Origin: Bacteroidota bacterium
GTDB taxonomy: Bacteria; Bacteroidota; Bacteroidia; Bacteroidales; Lentimicrobiaceae
Direction of reading: 5' to 3'
Assembly (NCBI GenBank): GCA_023417935.1
Contig: JAEZDY010000021.1
Location: forward strand, 1-64,000
DNA length: 64,000 nt
In this document: positions 15,830 through 26,000 of the stretch, one piece after another
How positions within the stretch are numbered: the first letter of the stretch is position 1
Layout of the letters: every line of letters starts with the position of its first letter
Made by a program: the position numbers and the translations under genes
The notes under the pieces: model-generated
The model's input: only the letters and a program-made list of their open reading frames with translations
Databases searched by the model: none
Told to the model about the DNA's origin: nothing

Positions 15830-16516
15830 TTAGAAATTCACGCCCAGGCTTAACTCAATAAAGTTAGGTTTGCCCTGGTGCTCTTGAAAGTTCACAGTAT
15901 TCTTTTTTCTCAGGGCGTTTGTGAAACCGTTATTAAAGTTAATACCTGCAACAACTGATGTGTTGTTATCAAATGGGTATTCAACTCCTGCGCCAATAAT
16001 CATGGATGTTCTGAAAAGATTTGTTTGGTCATCAATATCATGGAAATCATCAACAATAGTTGAGGTACCTGACTTATATTCATCCCTGCCTTTTGAACTT
16101 GTCCGTAAACCGAACCCTAAACCTATCTGTCCAAAATACTTAAAATCGCCCATTTGATTTGTTTTCATCTTAAGGACTGCAGGCAATTCGATATATCTTA
16201 TGCGATAATCCCGCTGTAATGAAATCAGGTTCCCACCAACAATATCAGGATAAGAAAGTGCGCCATTCTGGTAAATAAAAGTAAGGCCTGTTGCCAATGC
16301 GTAGTTCTTTGCGAAATAGATTTCAGATGTAACACCCCATGAAAAACCAAGCTTTGCTCCTTCAGAGTTATAGTCTTTTTGATTGGTATTTAACCAGCCG
16401 ATGTGTGGCGCTGCTTTTACGCCCAGAATAAACGACCGGTACTGTGCTGAAGCGTTCACAGACAGCATCATTAAGATGCAAAAAGAGATGAAAGGTAAAA
16501 CGATCCTGGTTTTCAT
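15830..16516 (-). CDS. Outer-membrane beta-barrel protein (PorT-like family)
   Basis: A 228-residue protein with a signal peptide (cleavage likely after NASA, about residue 24) and alternating-hydrophobicity strands ending in an aromatic residue (FIELSLGVNF). The layout fits the small outer-membrane beta-barrel family common in Bacteroidota, which includes PorT. It has no enzymatic motif and its function is unknown. It precedes nadE by 11 bp on the same strand, so read-through is likely. A divergent gene at 16668 encodes another small barrel of similar design but low obvious identity. Confidence 0.75.
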   Translation of the reverse strand: MKTRIVLPFISFCILMMLSVNASAQYRSFILGVKAAPHIGWLNTNQKDYNSEGAKLGFSWGVTSEIYFAKNYALATGLTFIYQNGALSYPDIVGGNLISLQRDYRIRYIELPAVLKMKTNQMGDFKYFGQIGLGFGLRTSSKGRDEYKSGTSTIVDDFHDIDDQTNLFRTSMIIGAGVEYPFDNNTSVVAGINFNNGFTNALRKKNTVNFQEHQGKPNFIELSLGVNF

Positions 16517-16638
16517 ATTTTTAGTTTTAAAATTTTACGTAAGACTTACTGAATCACAACCACATTATATTTGTTGTAAATATAGGCAAAAATAGCAAAA
16601 ATGACGCGTTTAAGTGCTATACAATAATGTTTAGTAAT

Positions 16639-16646
16639 TAATTTTG
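16639..16646 (+). promoter_or_regulatory. Candidate -7 box for the second beta-barrel gene
   Basis: TAATTTTG fits the TAnnTTTG consensus 21 bp before the ATG at 16668. No convincing -33 element is spaced correctly. Confidence 0.35.
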
Positions 16647-16667
16647 TTCCAGCAAAAATAACATCCT

Positions 16668-17252
16668 ATGAAAAAGATAAGCTTGTTTATTGTAATGATT
16701 ATGGCAACTGCCACCGTGTTTGCTCAGATGCCAAGTTTTACGTTAGGTCCTAAGATAGGGGCTACCTTTTCAAAGTATCACTATGATATTTCTGACATTA
16801 AAGAAAATTCTGTCAGCAATATACATTGGGGGGCTTTTGTGCGTATGGGCTCAAAGATCTATTTGCAGCCTGAACTACTTTTTATGAAGAGGTCGGGAGT
16901 ACTCAAATTTTCAGGTGGCGAGCAAACCATTAATATCAGAACTATCGACATCCCTGTATTAGTGGGTGTTAAAGTGGCTGATGTTGGATTAACCAATATT
17001 AGAGTATTTGCAGGCCCGGTTGCTACATTATCAATCAACAGGGAGCTTGAAACGAAAGACTGGGATGATGCTATTACTGAAAATGATTTAAGGCGGGCTA
17101 ACTGGGGATTACAGTTTGGAGCCGGTGCTGACTTGTTAATGTTTACAGTTGACCTTAGATATGAGTTAGGCATGAGTGACTATCTGGACATTGATAACCG
17201 AACCCTTAAAAATAACCTGATAACTATGAGTATTGGTTGGAAAATACTGTAA
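16668..17252 (+). CDS. Small outer-membrane beta-barrel protein
   Basis: A 194-residue protein with a signal peptide (MKKISLFIVM... ending near FAQ) and strands such as FTLGPKIGATFSKY, KIYLQPELLFM and VDLRYELGMSDYLD, which suggest an eight-stranded outer-membrane barrel. The protein ends in ITMSIGWKIL. No catalytic motif is visible. It is followed after 30 bp by the GldB-like lipoprotein gene, so the two may be co-transcribed. Confidence 0.75.
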   Translation: MKKISLFIVMIMATATVFAQMPSFTLGPKIGATFSKYHYDISDIKENSVSNIHWGAFVRMGSKIYLQPELLFMKRSGVLKFSGGEQTINIRTIDIPVLVGVKVADVGLTNIRVFAGPVATLSINRELETKDWDDAITENDLRRANWGLQFGAGADLLMFTVDLRYELGMSDYLDIDNRTLKNNLITMSIGWKIL

Positions 17253-17282
17253 TAACAGTACTTTTGTTTAAATTTTCAATAA

Positions 17283-18260
17283 ATGATAAGGTTTATTTGC
17301 TTTCTGTTGCTCTGCATCAGCCTTTCGGCATGCAAATCATGCAACAATGATACAATTGAAGATACCTACACTGATGGTATACGTCGATATGAAGTAGATT
17401 TATTTAGCATTGATACCAATGATTTTGAGGAAGGAATTGCTGAGATATATCCCCGATACAAAATTTTTCTGGGATCTCAAATTCCTGATGAGAATGGCAT
17501 GAGGCAACTAAAAAACTTTGTTACTGATTCGCTCATAAGGTCAACCTACAAATACACAATGAAGGTATTCCCTGATGTTAACCAGCTTAACACAGGATTC
17601 ACCACTGCCTTTTCAAGGATGCAGCAAAGCATTCCTGATATACAAGTACCACAGGTATACACATACGTATCAGGGTTCGACATACAGATGCCAATTAAAT
17701 ATGCAGATACAGCTCTGATAATAGGTCTCGACTTATACCTTGGCAGTGATTACAATCCCTATAAGGAGCAGGGGTTTCCATTATACATCATTAACAGGCT
17801 TTCACCTGAATACATACTTCCTGATGCATTCAAAGAGATAGCGTGGGCACGGCTTCCTGCAACACCTGCTTCCACATTGCTTGATGCAATGATTGAACAA
17901 GGCAAAACAATATACTTTACAGAAGTAATGCTGCCAGATGTAAAACCTGAATACCTGATGAAATACACTGCACAACAGGTTAATTGGGTTGAAGCAAATG
18001 AACAAAGCTTATGGAGTTTCATCATTGAAAACCAATTGCTGTATGCAACCGATGCTAAAGCAATTACAATGTTCATGACCGACGGTCCTTTTACTTCCGG
18101 CTTTGATAATGAATCGCCATCTAGAACAGGGCATTGGCTTGGTTGGCAGATTGTTAGAAACTACATGACAAAGAATGATATAAGCCTGAAGCAGCTGCTT
18201 GAAGATACTGATTCACAAAAAATATTGCAATTATCGGGCTATAAGCCTGCGAGGATTTGA
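17283..18260 (+). CDS. gldB: GldB-like gliding-motility-associated lipoprotein
   Basis: A 325-residue lipoprotein: the signal peptide MIRFICFLLL... ends in the lipobox LSAC with C17 as the lipidated residue. The body matches the GldB family, especially the FDIQMPIKYADTALIIGLDLYLG segment near the middle, LPDAFKEIAWARLP, and the TARLESS-type C-terminal helix region. GldB is needed for gliding in Flavobacterium. Homologues occur in non-gliding Bacteroidota, so motility should not be assumed from this gene alone. T9SS cargos in the window fit a cell-envelope context. Confidence 0.75.
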   Translation: MIRFICFLLLCISLSACKSCNNDTIEDTYTDGIRRYEVDLFSIDTNDFEEGIAEIYPRYKIFLGSQIPDENGMRQLKNFVTDSLIRSTYKYTMKVFPDVNQLNTGFTTAFSRMQQSIPDIQVPQVYTYVSGFDIQMPIKYADTALIIGLDLYLGSDYNPYKEQGFPLYIINRLSPEYILPDAFKEIAWARLPATPASTLLDAMIEQGKTIYFTEVMLPDVKPEYLMKYTAQQVNWVEANEQSLWSFIIENQLLYATDAKAITMFMTDGPFTSGFDNESPSRTGHWLGWQIVRNYMTKNDISLKQLLEDTDSQKILQLSGYKPARI

Positions 18261-18268
18261 ATCTGAAT

Positions 18269-18484
18269 TTATAACTTGATATTGCCAAGTTGCATGCGCA
18301 GGTGTGCTTTCCTTAGTACGTCAAAGCGCTCCTCATTTGACATTATTTCCCAATTGGCTATTTCATCAAGCATTCGGAAACACCCTACACACATACCACG
18401 CTGATCAAGCCGACATACGAGCCGGCATGGTGATTTAACTTCAGGTTTATTTCCAGGTTTATTCAATGGAGTTGATTTTTTCAC
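18269..18484 (-). CDS. DUF1289 domain protein
   Basis: A 71-residue protein with the DUF1289 cysteine pattern SPCRLVCRLDQRGMCVGCFRMLDEI, then WEIMSNEERFDVLRKAHLR. Four cysteines in this arrangement suggest a metal site, but no function is established. Translation starts at a GTG (18484); the nearest ATG upstream is out of frame. The gene converges on gldB with an 8-bp gap and diverges from the comM gene. Confidence 0.8.
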   Translation of the reverse strand: MKKSTPLNKPGNKPEVKSPCRLVCRLDQRGMCVGCFRMLDEIANWEIMSNEERFDVLRKAHLRMQLGNIKL

Positions 18485-18521
18485 TCACATTAACTTTATG
18501 CAAAGTAAAATGTTCAAACGA

Positions 18522-18643
18522 TTCCATAAACAAGTTGGATAATAATTTTATGAATCATATAATTCAAGCCCTGAGAGTTGAGTACTTTGTCGTTGTATAA
18601 ATGTGGGGTTGCTTCATGGATATTTTTAACAGTTCCATAAACA
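18522..18643. repeat. 11-bp direct repeat in a divergent promoter region
   Basis: TTCCATAAACA occurs at 18522-18532 and again at 18633-18643, between the divergent DUF1289 and comM genes. The spacing is 111 bp and both copies point the same way. It could be a pair of regulator sites; chance cannot be excluded. Confidence 0.3.
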
Positions 18644-18691
18644 GATTGCGAAAAATATCATAACTTGCGGACCTTTGACAATACCTATAAT

Positions 18692-20230
18692 ATGCTTGTT
18701 AAGACTTTTGGAAGTGCAATATTGGGGGTAAATGCAATAATTGTTACAGTAGAAGTAAATATGGACATTGGAATCCAGTTTTTTATGGTTGGATTGCCCG
18801 ATGTTGCAGTAAAAGAGAGCCACCAACGTATTGAATCAGCCCTTAGGAACATCGGGTACCGGATACCGGGTAAAAAGATAGTGATCAATATGGCTCCCGC
18901 TGATATCAGGAAAGAGGGCTCAGCATATGATCTGACAATTGCTACAGGCATACTGGCAGCTAATGGACAGATTCCCGCGCAAAAGGCAGAAGAATATGTG
19001 ATTATGGGTGAATTGTCACTTGATGGTGGATTGCACCCCATTAAAGGCGCCTTGCCTATAGCAATTGAAGCGCGCCGGAAAGGGTTCAAAGGATTCATAC
19101 TGCCAAAGCAGAATGCCCGGGAGGCAGGCATTGTAAATGATTTAAAAGTATACGGCGTTGAAAACATTCTTGAAGTGATAAGATTTCTTAACGGAGAACA
19201 AGAACTCACTGAGGAGATTGTGAACACAAGGGATGAGTTCTTTTCACAACTGAAAGAGTATGATTACGACTTCTCTGATGTAAAAGGACAGGAAAATATT
19301 AAGCGTGCTTTAGAGATAACTGCAGCAGGCGGACACAATGCCATATTGATTGGACCTCCGGGATCGGGCAAGACAATGCTGGCAAAACGACTTCCTTCAA
19401 TCTTGCCACAGCTTAACCTGAATGAATCACTTGAAACAACAAAGATTCACTCAGTAGCCGGTAAGATGAGCCGTAACTCCTCATTGATTTCGGTCAGGCC
19501 ATTCAGAAATCCGCATCATACTATCTCACCTGTTGCATTAGTTGGTGGAGGCTCAAACCCTCAACCAGGAGAAATATCGCTGGCACATAATGGGGTGCTA
19601 TTCCTGGACGAACTCCCCGAATTCCAACGTTCTGTGATTGAAGTACTCAGGCAGCCAATGGAGGATAGGGTAGTGACCATTTCACGGTCACGTCAAACAG
19701 TTGAATATCCTTCAAACTTTATGCTAATTGCAGCAATGAACCCCTGTCCCTGCGGTTTTTACAACCATCCTGAGCGTTCATGTGTTTGTAAGGCAGGTGA
19801 GGTTCAAAAATACATGAACAAGATTTCCGGTCCACTTCTTGATAGAATAGATATTCACGTTGAAGTAACGCCGGTACCCTTCAGGGAACTGTCGCAAACA
19901 AGAACATCAGAAAATAGTTATACAATACGCGAAAGAGTCATAAAAGCACGATTAATACAGGAAGAGCGTTATAAAGGCGTAAAAGGAGTACATGCCAATG
20001 CACAGATAAGTACACGAATGCTCAGCAAATATTGTAAACTAAATGAACAAGGCATATCGTTATTAAGAAACGCAATGCAAAAATTAAGCCTGTCAGCCAG
20101 GGCATACGATAGAATACTTAAAGTGGCCCGTACGGTGGCAGACCTTGACCAATGTGAAGAAATTAAACTTGACCACTTAGCAGAAGCAATAAATTTTAGA
20201 AGTCTTGACCGGGAAACTTGGGGATGCTGA
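18692..20230 (+). CDS. comM: YifB/ComM-type Mg-chelatase-like AAA+ ATPase
   Basis: A 512-residue protein of the ComM family, a hexameric branch-migration helicase used in natural transformation in some bacteria and widely present elsewhere. It has an N-terminal ChlI-like domain (FFMVGLPDVAVKESHQRIESAL), the Walker A LIGPPGSGKTMLAKRLPSIL, the Mg-chelatase motif FRNPHHTISPVALVGGGSNP, Walker B GVLFLDELPEF, and a CPCGFYNHPERSCVC cysteine cluster. I start at ATG 18692 (MLVKTFGSAILG), the standard N-terminus. No other competence gene is nearby. Confidence 0.9.
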   Translation: MLVKTFGSAILGVNAIIVTVEVNMDIGIQFFMVGLPDVAVKESHQRIESALRNIGYRIPGKKIVINMAPADIRKEGSAYDLTIATGILAANGQIPAQKAEEYVIMGELSLDGGLHPIKGALPIAIEARRKGFKGFILPKQNAREAGIVNDLKVYGVENILEVIRFLNGEQELTEEIVNTRDEFFSQLKEYDYDFSDVKGQENIKRALEITAAGGHNAILIGPPGSGKTMLAKRLPSILPQLNLNESLETTKIHSVAGKMSRNSSLISVRPFRNPHHTISPVALVGGGSNPQPGEISLAHNGVLFLDELPEFQRSVIEVLRQPMEDRVVTISRSRQTVEYPSNFMLIAAMNPCPCGFYNHPERSCVCKAGEVQKYMNKISGPLLDRIDIHVEVTPVPFRELSQTRTSENSYTIRERVIKARLIQEERYKGVKGVHANAQISTRMLSKYCKLNEQGISLLRNAMQKLSLSARAYDRILKVARTVADLDQCEEIKLDHLAEAINFRSLDRETWGC

Positions 20231-20248
20231 AACATCAACAAATATGAC

Positions 20249-21046
20249 ATGCTAAAAACACTTAGACAACTTATAAAGTATTTATCCTATTACAGGAAAT
20301 CAACCACTAAGCATGGGGTCCACTCCCCTTTTGTTTATGAATTTATAACTAAAGTACTTGAAGATAAAACTAAGTACGTAGCATATACAAGGGTTGAAGA
20401 GCAGCGACAGAGATTGTTAAAGAATAAAAATGTAGTTGAAATTGTGGATTTTGGAGCACCTTCAGGCAAAGCAGGCTACCAAACTTATCTTGCAAAGGTG
20501 CAGGACATTGCAAAACGGAGTTCAATCAGTCCTGCTCAAGGTCAATTGCTATATAGAATAGTGAAGTATGTTAAGCCTGAGATCATGCTTGAGATGGGTA
20601 CCTCTCTTGGTATAAGCAGCATTTACCAGGTATCGGGATCAACTGATAGTTTTTTTATTGGAATTGAGGGTTGTGCTACAACTGCAGCTATTGCTGAACA
20701 AAGTCTCAAAAAATTCAGTGAAGGCCAAAACTATTCACTTATTATCGGGAATTTTGATATCATGTTGCCCGGTGTACTTGAGAAACTTAACAAGATTGAT
20801 TTCGTTTTTATTGACGGCAATCATGCCTACAAGCCTGTGATGAGATATTTCAGCCAGTTACTACCTTTCATGCATGAAGCATCAGTAATAGTATTCCATG
20901 ACATATATTGGTCAGCAGAGATGGAAGAGGCCTGGAGTGAAATAAAACAAAACCCAGCAGTTACTATATCTATCGATCTTTTTCATATGGGGCTTGTTTT
21001 TTTTCGCACTGGAATGCCAAAGCAGGATTTTATTATACGCTTCTGA
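20249..21046 (+). CDS. Class I SAM-dependent methyltransferase
   Basis: A 265-residue protein. After a basic N-terminal region (YYRKSTTKHGVHSPFVYEF) comes a methyltransferase core: motif I is MLEMGTSLGISSIYQV, motif II the FIGIEG turn, and motif IV IDFVFIDGNHAYKP, followed by VIVFHDIYWS. The DGNH and HDI pattern resembles the catechol-O-methyltransferase / O-methyltransferase 3 group, whose acidic residues bind a metal. The substrate is unknown. It follows the comM gene by 18 bp. Confidence 0.75.
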   Translation: MLKTLRQLIKYLSYYRKSTTKHGVHSPFVYEFITKVLEDKTKYVAYTRVEEQRQRLLKNKNVVEIVDFGAPSGKAGYQTYLAKVQDIAKRSSISPAQGQLLYRIVKYVKPEIMLEMGTSLGISSIYQVSGSTDSFFIGIEGCATTAAIAEQSLKKFSEGQNYSLIIGNFDIMLPGVLEKLNKIDFVFIDGNHAYKPVMRYFSQLLPFMHEASVIVFHDIYWSAEMEEAWSEIKQNPAVTISIDLFHMGLVFFRTGMPKQDFIIRF

Positions 21047-21056
21047 CAATTATTCA

Positions 21057-21064
21057 TACATTTG
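21057..21064 (+). promoter_or_regulatory. Candidate -7 box for the ABC ATPase gene
   Basis: TACATTTG matches the TAnnTTTG consensus 25 bp before the ATG at 21089. The -33 side is not clear. Confidence 0.35.
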
Positions 21065-21088
21065 TTCGTTCTGAAAAAAACTTCGGCA

Positions 21089-21811
21089 ATGAACCAGGAG
21101 GTTATACAATTAGATTCGATTACCCGTTACTTCAAAGTAGGTACTGAAACTGTACGGGCACTCAGAGGGATTACACTAAGCATAAAAAGGAACGAATTTG
21201 TAGCTTTGATGGGCCCATCAGGATCAGGCAAATCTACATTAATGAATCTTATTGGATGTCTGGATACCCCTACCAGCGGTAGCTACCTTTTGAATAACAA
21301 AGATGTTAGTAAATTACAGGATGACGATCTCGCTGAAATCAGAAACAAGGAAATAGGTTTCGTATTCCAAACCTTTAATCTCCTGCCCAGGCTTAATGCC
21401 CTTGAGAACGTTGCCCTCCCTATGATTTATGCAGGTTATGCAAAGACTGACAGAACCCAACGGGCTATGGAAGTATTGGAACAAGTAAACTTAACTGACA
21501 GGATAAAGCACAAACCTAATGAACTCTCAGGAGGTCAACGTCAGAGGGTTGCCATAGCCAGAGCAATGGTTAACAAACCATCAATAATTCTTGCCGACGA
21601 ACCTACCGGCAACCTTGATTCAGTTACTTCTGTTGATATTATGGGCCTGATTGAAGAGATTCATAAAGCGGGGAACACTATTATCCTGGTAACACATGAA
21701 GAAGATATTGCCCGGCATGCTCATCGAATAATTAGGCTCTCCGATGGATTAATATCTTCAGACGAGCGTAATACTGATATTCGGACAATAGAATACTACC
21801 ACAAAAATTAA
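21089..21811 (+). CDS. ABC transporter ATP-binding protein (MacB/LolD type)
   Basis: A 240-residue ATPase with Walker A GPSGSGKSTL, a Q-loop in VFQTFNLLPRLNALENV, signature LSGGQRQRVAIARA, Walker B IILADEPTGNLD and the H-loop VTHEEDIARHAHR. The TFNLLPRLNALENV stretch is typical of the MacB/LolD/FtsE group, which moves lipoproteins, peptides or drugs. No permease gene is adjacent, so its membrane partner is elsewhere. I start at ATG 21089 (MNQEVIQLDSITRYFKVG); the upstream TTG at 21062 adds nine residues without support. Confidence 0.9.
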   Translation: MNQEVIQLDSITRYFKVGTETVRALRGITLSIKRNEFVALMGPSGSGKSTLMNLIGCLDTPTSGSYLLNNKDVSKLQDDDLAEIRNKEIGFVFQTFNLLPRLNALENVALPMIYAGYAKTDRTQRAMEVLEQVNLTDRIKHKPNELSGGQRQRVAIARAMVNKPSIILADEPTGNLDSVTSVDIMGLIEEIHKAGNTIILVTHEEDIARHAHRIIRLSDGLISSDERNTDIRTIEYYHKN

Positions 21812-21936
21812 TTCAGTTGAACATTGCTGGGTACTTGTTGTTTCAGCAAACATTATAGTATATGATCAAACTGGATAATGGACAGCTTGAATGCTTATCA
21901 TAATGGTATAAACAGGCAATAATCAACTTATCAAAA

Positions 21937-22506
21937 ATGGGCACTGATTTTAAAATATACACCAAAACAGGTGATAAAGGTCAAACCTCTCTAATTGGAG
22001 GAACCAGAGTACCTAAATACCATGAGCGTATTGAAGCCTACGGAACACTTGACGAGCTGAATTCATTTATAGGACTTATAAGAGACCAGGAAATCACATC
22101 AGATATAAAAGAACTATTAATTGAGATACAAGATCGTATTTTTACTGCAGAATCTTTATTAGCTGCGGATCCGGAGGGTAATATAAAATCACTTCCGTTA
22201 CTTTCTGAAAATGATATAGTACTACTTGAAAAAGAAATTGATAAGATGAATGATGAGCTGCCTCCTTTGGGTTCTTTCATACTACCGGGAGGTCATACAA
22301 CTGTATCTTTTTGCCATGTAGCACGCACTGTTTGCCGCAGGGCTGAAAGATTAACAATTAAGCTAATTGAGAACAATCCTGAAACTTTGCAGGGTGAGTT
22401 AGTAGTTAAATACCTTAACCGCCTGTCAGATTATCTCTTTGTGCTTGCACGGAAGGTTGGAAAAGATTTACATGTTGGTGAAACTCTTTGGAATGCAAGG
22501 TTTTAG
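21937..22506 (+). CDS. Cob(I)alamin adenosyltransferase (PduO type)
   Basis: Transfers the adenosyl group of ATP to reduced corrinoid, giving adenosylcobalamin. The 189-residue protein shows the PduO N-terminal motif YTKTGDKGQTSLIGGTRVPK, GTLDELNSFIGLI, LPGGHTTVSFCHVARTVCRRAER with the essential Arg-Arg-Glu region, and YLNRLSDYLFVLAR. No cobalamin biosynthesis or B12-dependent mutase gene is in the window; salvage of imported B12 is the likely setting. The order adenosyltransferase, DUF2795, secA recurs in Bacteroidota as I remember it. Confidence 0.92.
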   Translation: MGTDFKIYTKTGDKGQTSLIGGTRVPKYHERIEAYGTLDELNSFIGLIRDQEITSDIKELLIEIQDRIFTAESLLAADPEGNIKSLPLLSENDIVLLEKEIDKMNDELPPLGSFILPGGHTTVSFCHVARTVCRRAERLTIKLIENNPETLQGELVVKYLNRLSDYLFVLARKVGKDLHVGETLWNARF

Positions 22507-22557
22507 GTATGGTATTTGCTATCAATTAAAAACTTTTACACTAACATTTTTTTATTC

Positions 22558-22587
22558 TTGGATGTGAAGTAAATTAAACTATTTTTG
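22558..22587 (+). promoter_or_regulatory. Bacteroidota-type promoter for the DUF2795 gene
   Basis: TTG at 22558-22560, 19-bp spacer, then TATTTTTG at 22580-22587. The ATG follows at 22617. Confidence 0.6.
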
Positions 22588-22616
22588 CAAAAAATTAAAA
22601 GCAAATTCTTCTGAAT

Positions 22617-22838
22617 ATGTATTGGACTTTAGAACTGGCCTCAAAGCTTGAAGATGCACCATGGCCTGCAACCAAAGACGAACTGATTGACTTTAGTATT
22701 AGATCAGGTGCACCTATGGAAGTTATTGAAAACCTTCAGGAGATAGAAGATGAAGGTGAGGTCTATGATAGTATTGAAGACTTATGGCCTGACTATCCCT
22801 CAAAGGAAGATTTCTTCTTTCATGAAGACGAATATTAA
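22617..22838 (+). CDS. DUF2795 domain protein
   Basis: A 73-residue acidic protein. The N-terminal half (MYWTLELASKLEDAPWPATKDELIDFSIRSGAP) matches the DUF2795 fold, and the C-terminus ends in an acidic, Phe-rich tail (KEDFFFHEDEY). Its role is unknown. It has a clean promoter upstream and a strong hairpin terminator directly behind it, so it is a single-gene unit 170 bp before secA. I recall this small gene often sitting upstream of secA in Bacteroidota, but a functional link is unproven. Confidence 0.8.
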   Translation: MYWTLELASKLEDAPWPATKDELIDFSIRSGAPMEVIENLQEIEDEGEVYDSIEDLWPDYPSKEDFFFHEDEY

Positions 22839-22840
22839 AA

Positions 22841-22871
22841 AATTAAAAGCCGCACCTAGCGGCTTTTAATT
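22841..22871. terminator. Rho-independent terminator after the DUF2795 gene
   Basis: A perfect 13-bp stem, AATTAAAAGCCGC paired with GCGGCTTTTAATT, around a 5-nt loop (22854-22858). The arms carry A- and T-tracts on both sides, so it could work in both directions. It starts two bases after the stop codon. Confidence 0.9.
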
Positions 22872-22926
22872 TCTATGTAAACTATAATCACTAAGTATCC
22901 TTTCCTGTTTTTTGCAATAAATAAGT

Positions 22927-22934
22927 TAACTTTG
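22927..22934 (+). promoter_or_regulatory. Candidate -7 box for secA
   Basis: TAACTTTG followed by CATC matches the -7 consensus 75 bp before the secA ATG. A T-rich TTTTTTG at 22908-22914 is too close to serve as a canonical -33. Confidence 0.45.
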
Positions 22935-23008
22935 CATCTACTAATGTTCTGTAATGGCTAGGTCCATACAGAGCTCCTAACTGTGTTTTATAATTAAATA
23001 CCATATCA

Positions 23009-26000
23009 ATGTTTTCATTTTTTAAGAAATTCGTCGGTACAAAGTCAGATAAAGATATACGTGAACTGTTACCTGTTGTTGAAAAAATAAGAGCAGTATA
23101 CCCTTCGATAGAAAAGCTATCGAATGATATGTTAAGGGCAAAGACTGATGAATTCAAAAACAAGATCAGACAAGCTACTGCTGAAAAAGAACAAACTATC
23201 GCTAATCTCAGGAAGCGCATAGAGGAAGATCTTGAGATGGATATGGATGACAAGGAAAGCATTTATGTACAAATTGACAGCCTTGAGAAGGAAAATTATG
23301 AAATAACACAGAAAGTACTAAATGAGATATTGCCTGAAGCATTTGCTGTGATCAAAGAAACAGCCCGCAGGTTCAAGGAGAATGAAACCATTGAAGTTAC
23401 CGCTACACAGATGGACCGTGACATGGCTGCTTTACGCGATAGTATTCAGATAGTGGGCGACAAAGCATATTATCACAATAAATGGGTAGCAGGCGGAAAT
23501 GTTATAACATGGGACATGGTGCACTATGATGTACAACTTATAGGAGGTGTTGTATTGCATCAGGGTAAGATAGCTGAAATGGCAACCGGTGAAGGAAAAA
23601 CATTGGTGGCTACATTACCGGTATACCTGAATGCCTTGCCCGGTAAAGGAGTCCATATTGTTACCGTGAACGATTACCTGGCACGTCGTGACTCCGAATG
23701 GATGGGTGTCCTTTATGAATTCCATGGTCTTAAGGTTGATACCATTGACAAGCATCAGCCAAACTCTGAAGCCAGACGTAAAGCCTACATGGCAGATATT
23801 ACCTTTGGTACCAATAATGAATTTGGATTCGACTACCTGCGCGATAATATGACAGGTAACCCTGAAGAACTGGTTCAGAGACCTCATAACTACGCAATAG
23901 TGGATGAGGTTGACTCGGTTCTTATTGACGATGCTAGAACTCCTCTTATTATTTCAGGTCCAACACCCAGAGGTGATAACCAGGAGTTTGAAGCACTCAA
24001 GCCAGAAATCAAAAAACTTTATGAAGCACAACGCTCCTTGGTTACTAAATTACTTGCTGAGGCTAAATCATTATTGACTGATTCGAGCAATTCAGAAAAT
24101 GAAAAGAAGGGCGGTGAACAGCTTTTCAGGGCTTATAGGGGACTGCCAAAGAACAAAGCTCTCATAAAGTTCCTTAGCGAGCCGGGCATGAAAGCCTTAA
24201 TGCAAAAGACCGAAAATTTCTATATGGCTGAACAGTCAAAGAACATGCACATCATTGATGATGAACTTTTCTTTGTAATAGATGAAAAGCATAACACTGT
24301 TGAGCTTACCGAGAAAGGCATTGACCTTATCACCGCATCCTATGAAGATTCACGCTTTTATATACTGCCTGACATAGGTGCAGAAATTGCTGAACTTGAA
24401 AGGTTAAAATTATCTGATGCTGAAAAAGCAGAGAAAAAGTCAGAATTAATGCGTGATTATGCTGTTAAATCAGAGCGCGTTCATACAGTAAACCAGTTGC
24501 TTAAAGCATATACCCTTTTTGAGATAGATGTTGAGTATGTTGTTATGGACAACAAGATCAAGATCGTTGATGAGCAAACAGGCCGAATACTTGAAGGTCG
24601 CCGATATAGTGACGGTCTGCATCAGGCAATTGAAGCAAAGGAAAACGTTAAGATAGAAGCTGCAACACAAACTTATGCCACTGTAACCCTGCAGAATTAC
24701 TTCAGGATGTACAAGAAACTTGCCGGTATGACCGGTACTGCTGAAACTGAAGCGGGTGAGTTGTGGGATATCTATAAACTTGATGTGGTTGTAATTCCTA
24801 CTAACAGGAGTATCATCAGACACGATCGTGAAGACCTCGTATATAAAACAAAACGTGAAAAATTCAACGCCGTTGCTGATGAAATTACTAGTCTGATTAA
24901 GCAAGGAAGGCCTGTACTGGTAGGTACAACTTCTGTTGAAACCTCGGAACTGCTTAGTAGAATGCTTAAACTCAGGAACATCAAACATAACGTGCTGAAT
25001 GCGAAACTTCACCAAAAAGAAGCTGACATTGTAGCAGAAGCCGGTTTCGCTGGCACTGTTACTATTGCTACCAATATGGCAGGTAGGGGTACCGATATAA
25101 AACTGGGACCTGGTGTAAAAGAGGCTGGAGGATTAGCCATCATTGGTACAGAACGCCATGAATCACGTCGGGTTGACCGCCAGTTACGAGGCCGTGCTGG
25201 ACGTCAGGGTGATCCGGGAAGTTCACAGTTCTTCGTAGCCCTTGAAGATGACCTGATGCGTATGTTTGGGTCTGAACGTATTGCCAGTATAATGGATCGC
25301 CTCGGTCTTAAAGAAGGTGAGGTGATTCAGCATTCAATGATCACAAAATCAATTGAAAGAGCGCAGAAGAAAGTTGAAGAAAACAACTTCGGCATTCGTA
25401 AAAGACTTCTTGAGTACGATGATGTAATGAACTCACAACGTGAGGTAATTTATAAAAAACGCCGTCATGCACTTTATGGTGAAAGACTTGCTGTGGACAT
25501 TTCAAACATGATATACGATGTTTGCGACACAATAGTTTCAACGCATCAGGATGAGCGTGATTACGAAGGGTTCAGGATATCACTGATGAAAACTGTTGCA
25601 ACAGAACCAAACATCAGTGCTGAAGATTTCGTATCAAAAAATAAGCAGGTTATAGTTGATTCACTTTTCGACCAGGTTTACAAAAACTATATGGAGAAAA
25701 GTCGACGACTTGCTGAAAAAGCATTCCCCGTAATCAAGGACATTTATGAGAACCAGCCGCAGTTTGAAAATATTGCCATCCCAATAACTGATGGCATTCG
25801 TAACATGCAGGTTGTGGCCAACTTAAAAAAAGCATACAATGACAAAGGTAGGGAGATCAATTTAGCTATTGAAAAAGGAGTTACTTTAGCTGTAATTGAT
25901 GATTCATGGAAAGACCATCTTCGTGAAATGGACGAGCTACGCAATTCAGTGCAAAATGCGACTTACGAACAAAAAGATCCATTACTTATCTATAAATTCG

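Noticed and set aside
17283..18260. Gliding motility as a trait of the organism
   Set aside because: A GldB-like gene alone is also found in non-gliding Bacteroidota; no other gld or spr gene is in the window.
18685..19227. 180-codon open frame on the minus strand inside the comM-type gene
   Set aside because: It lies wholly against a gene with clear AAA+ motifs, and its translation has no recognisable domain or signal; it is a shadow of the real codons.
24470..25015. 181-codon open frame on the minus strand inside secA
   Set aside because: It overlaps the conserved SecA region with no independent ribosome-binding site or family resemblance.
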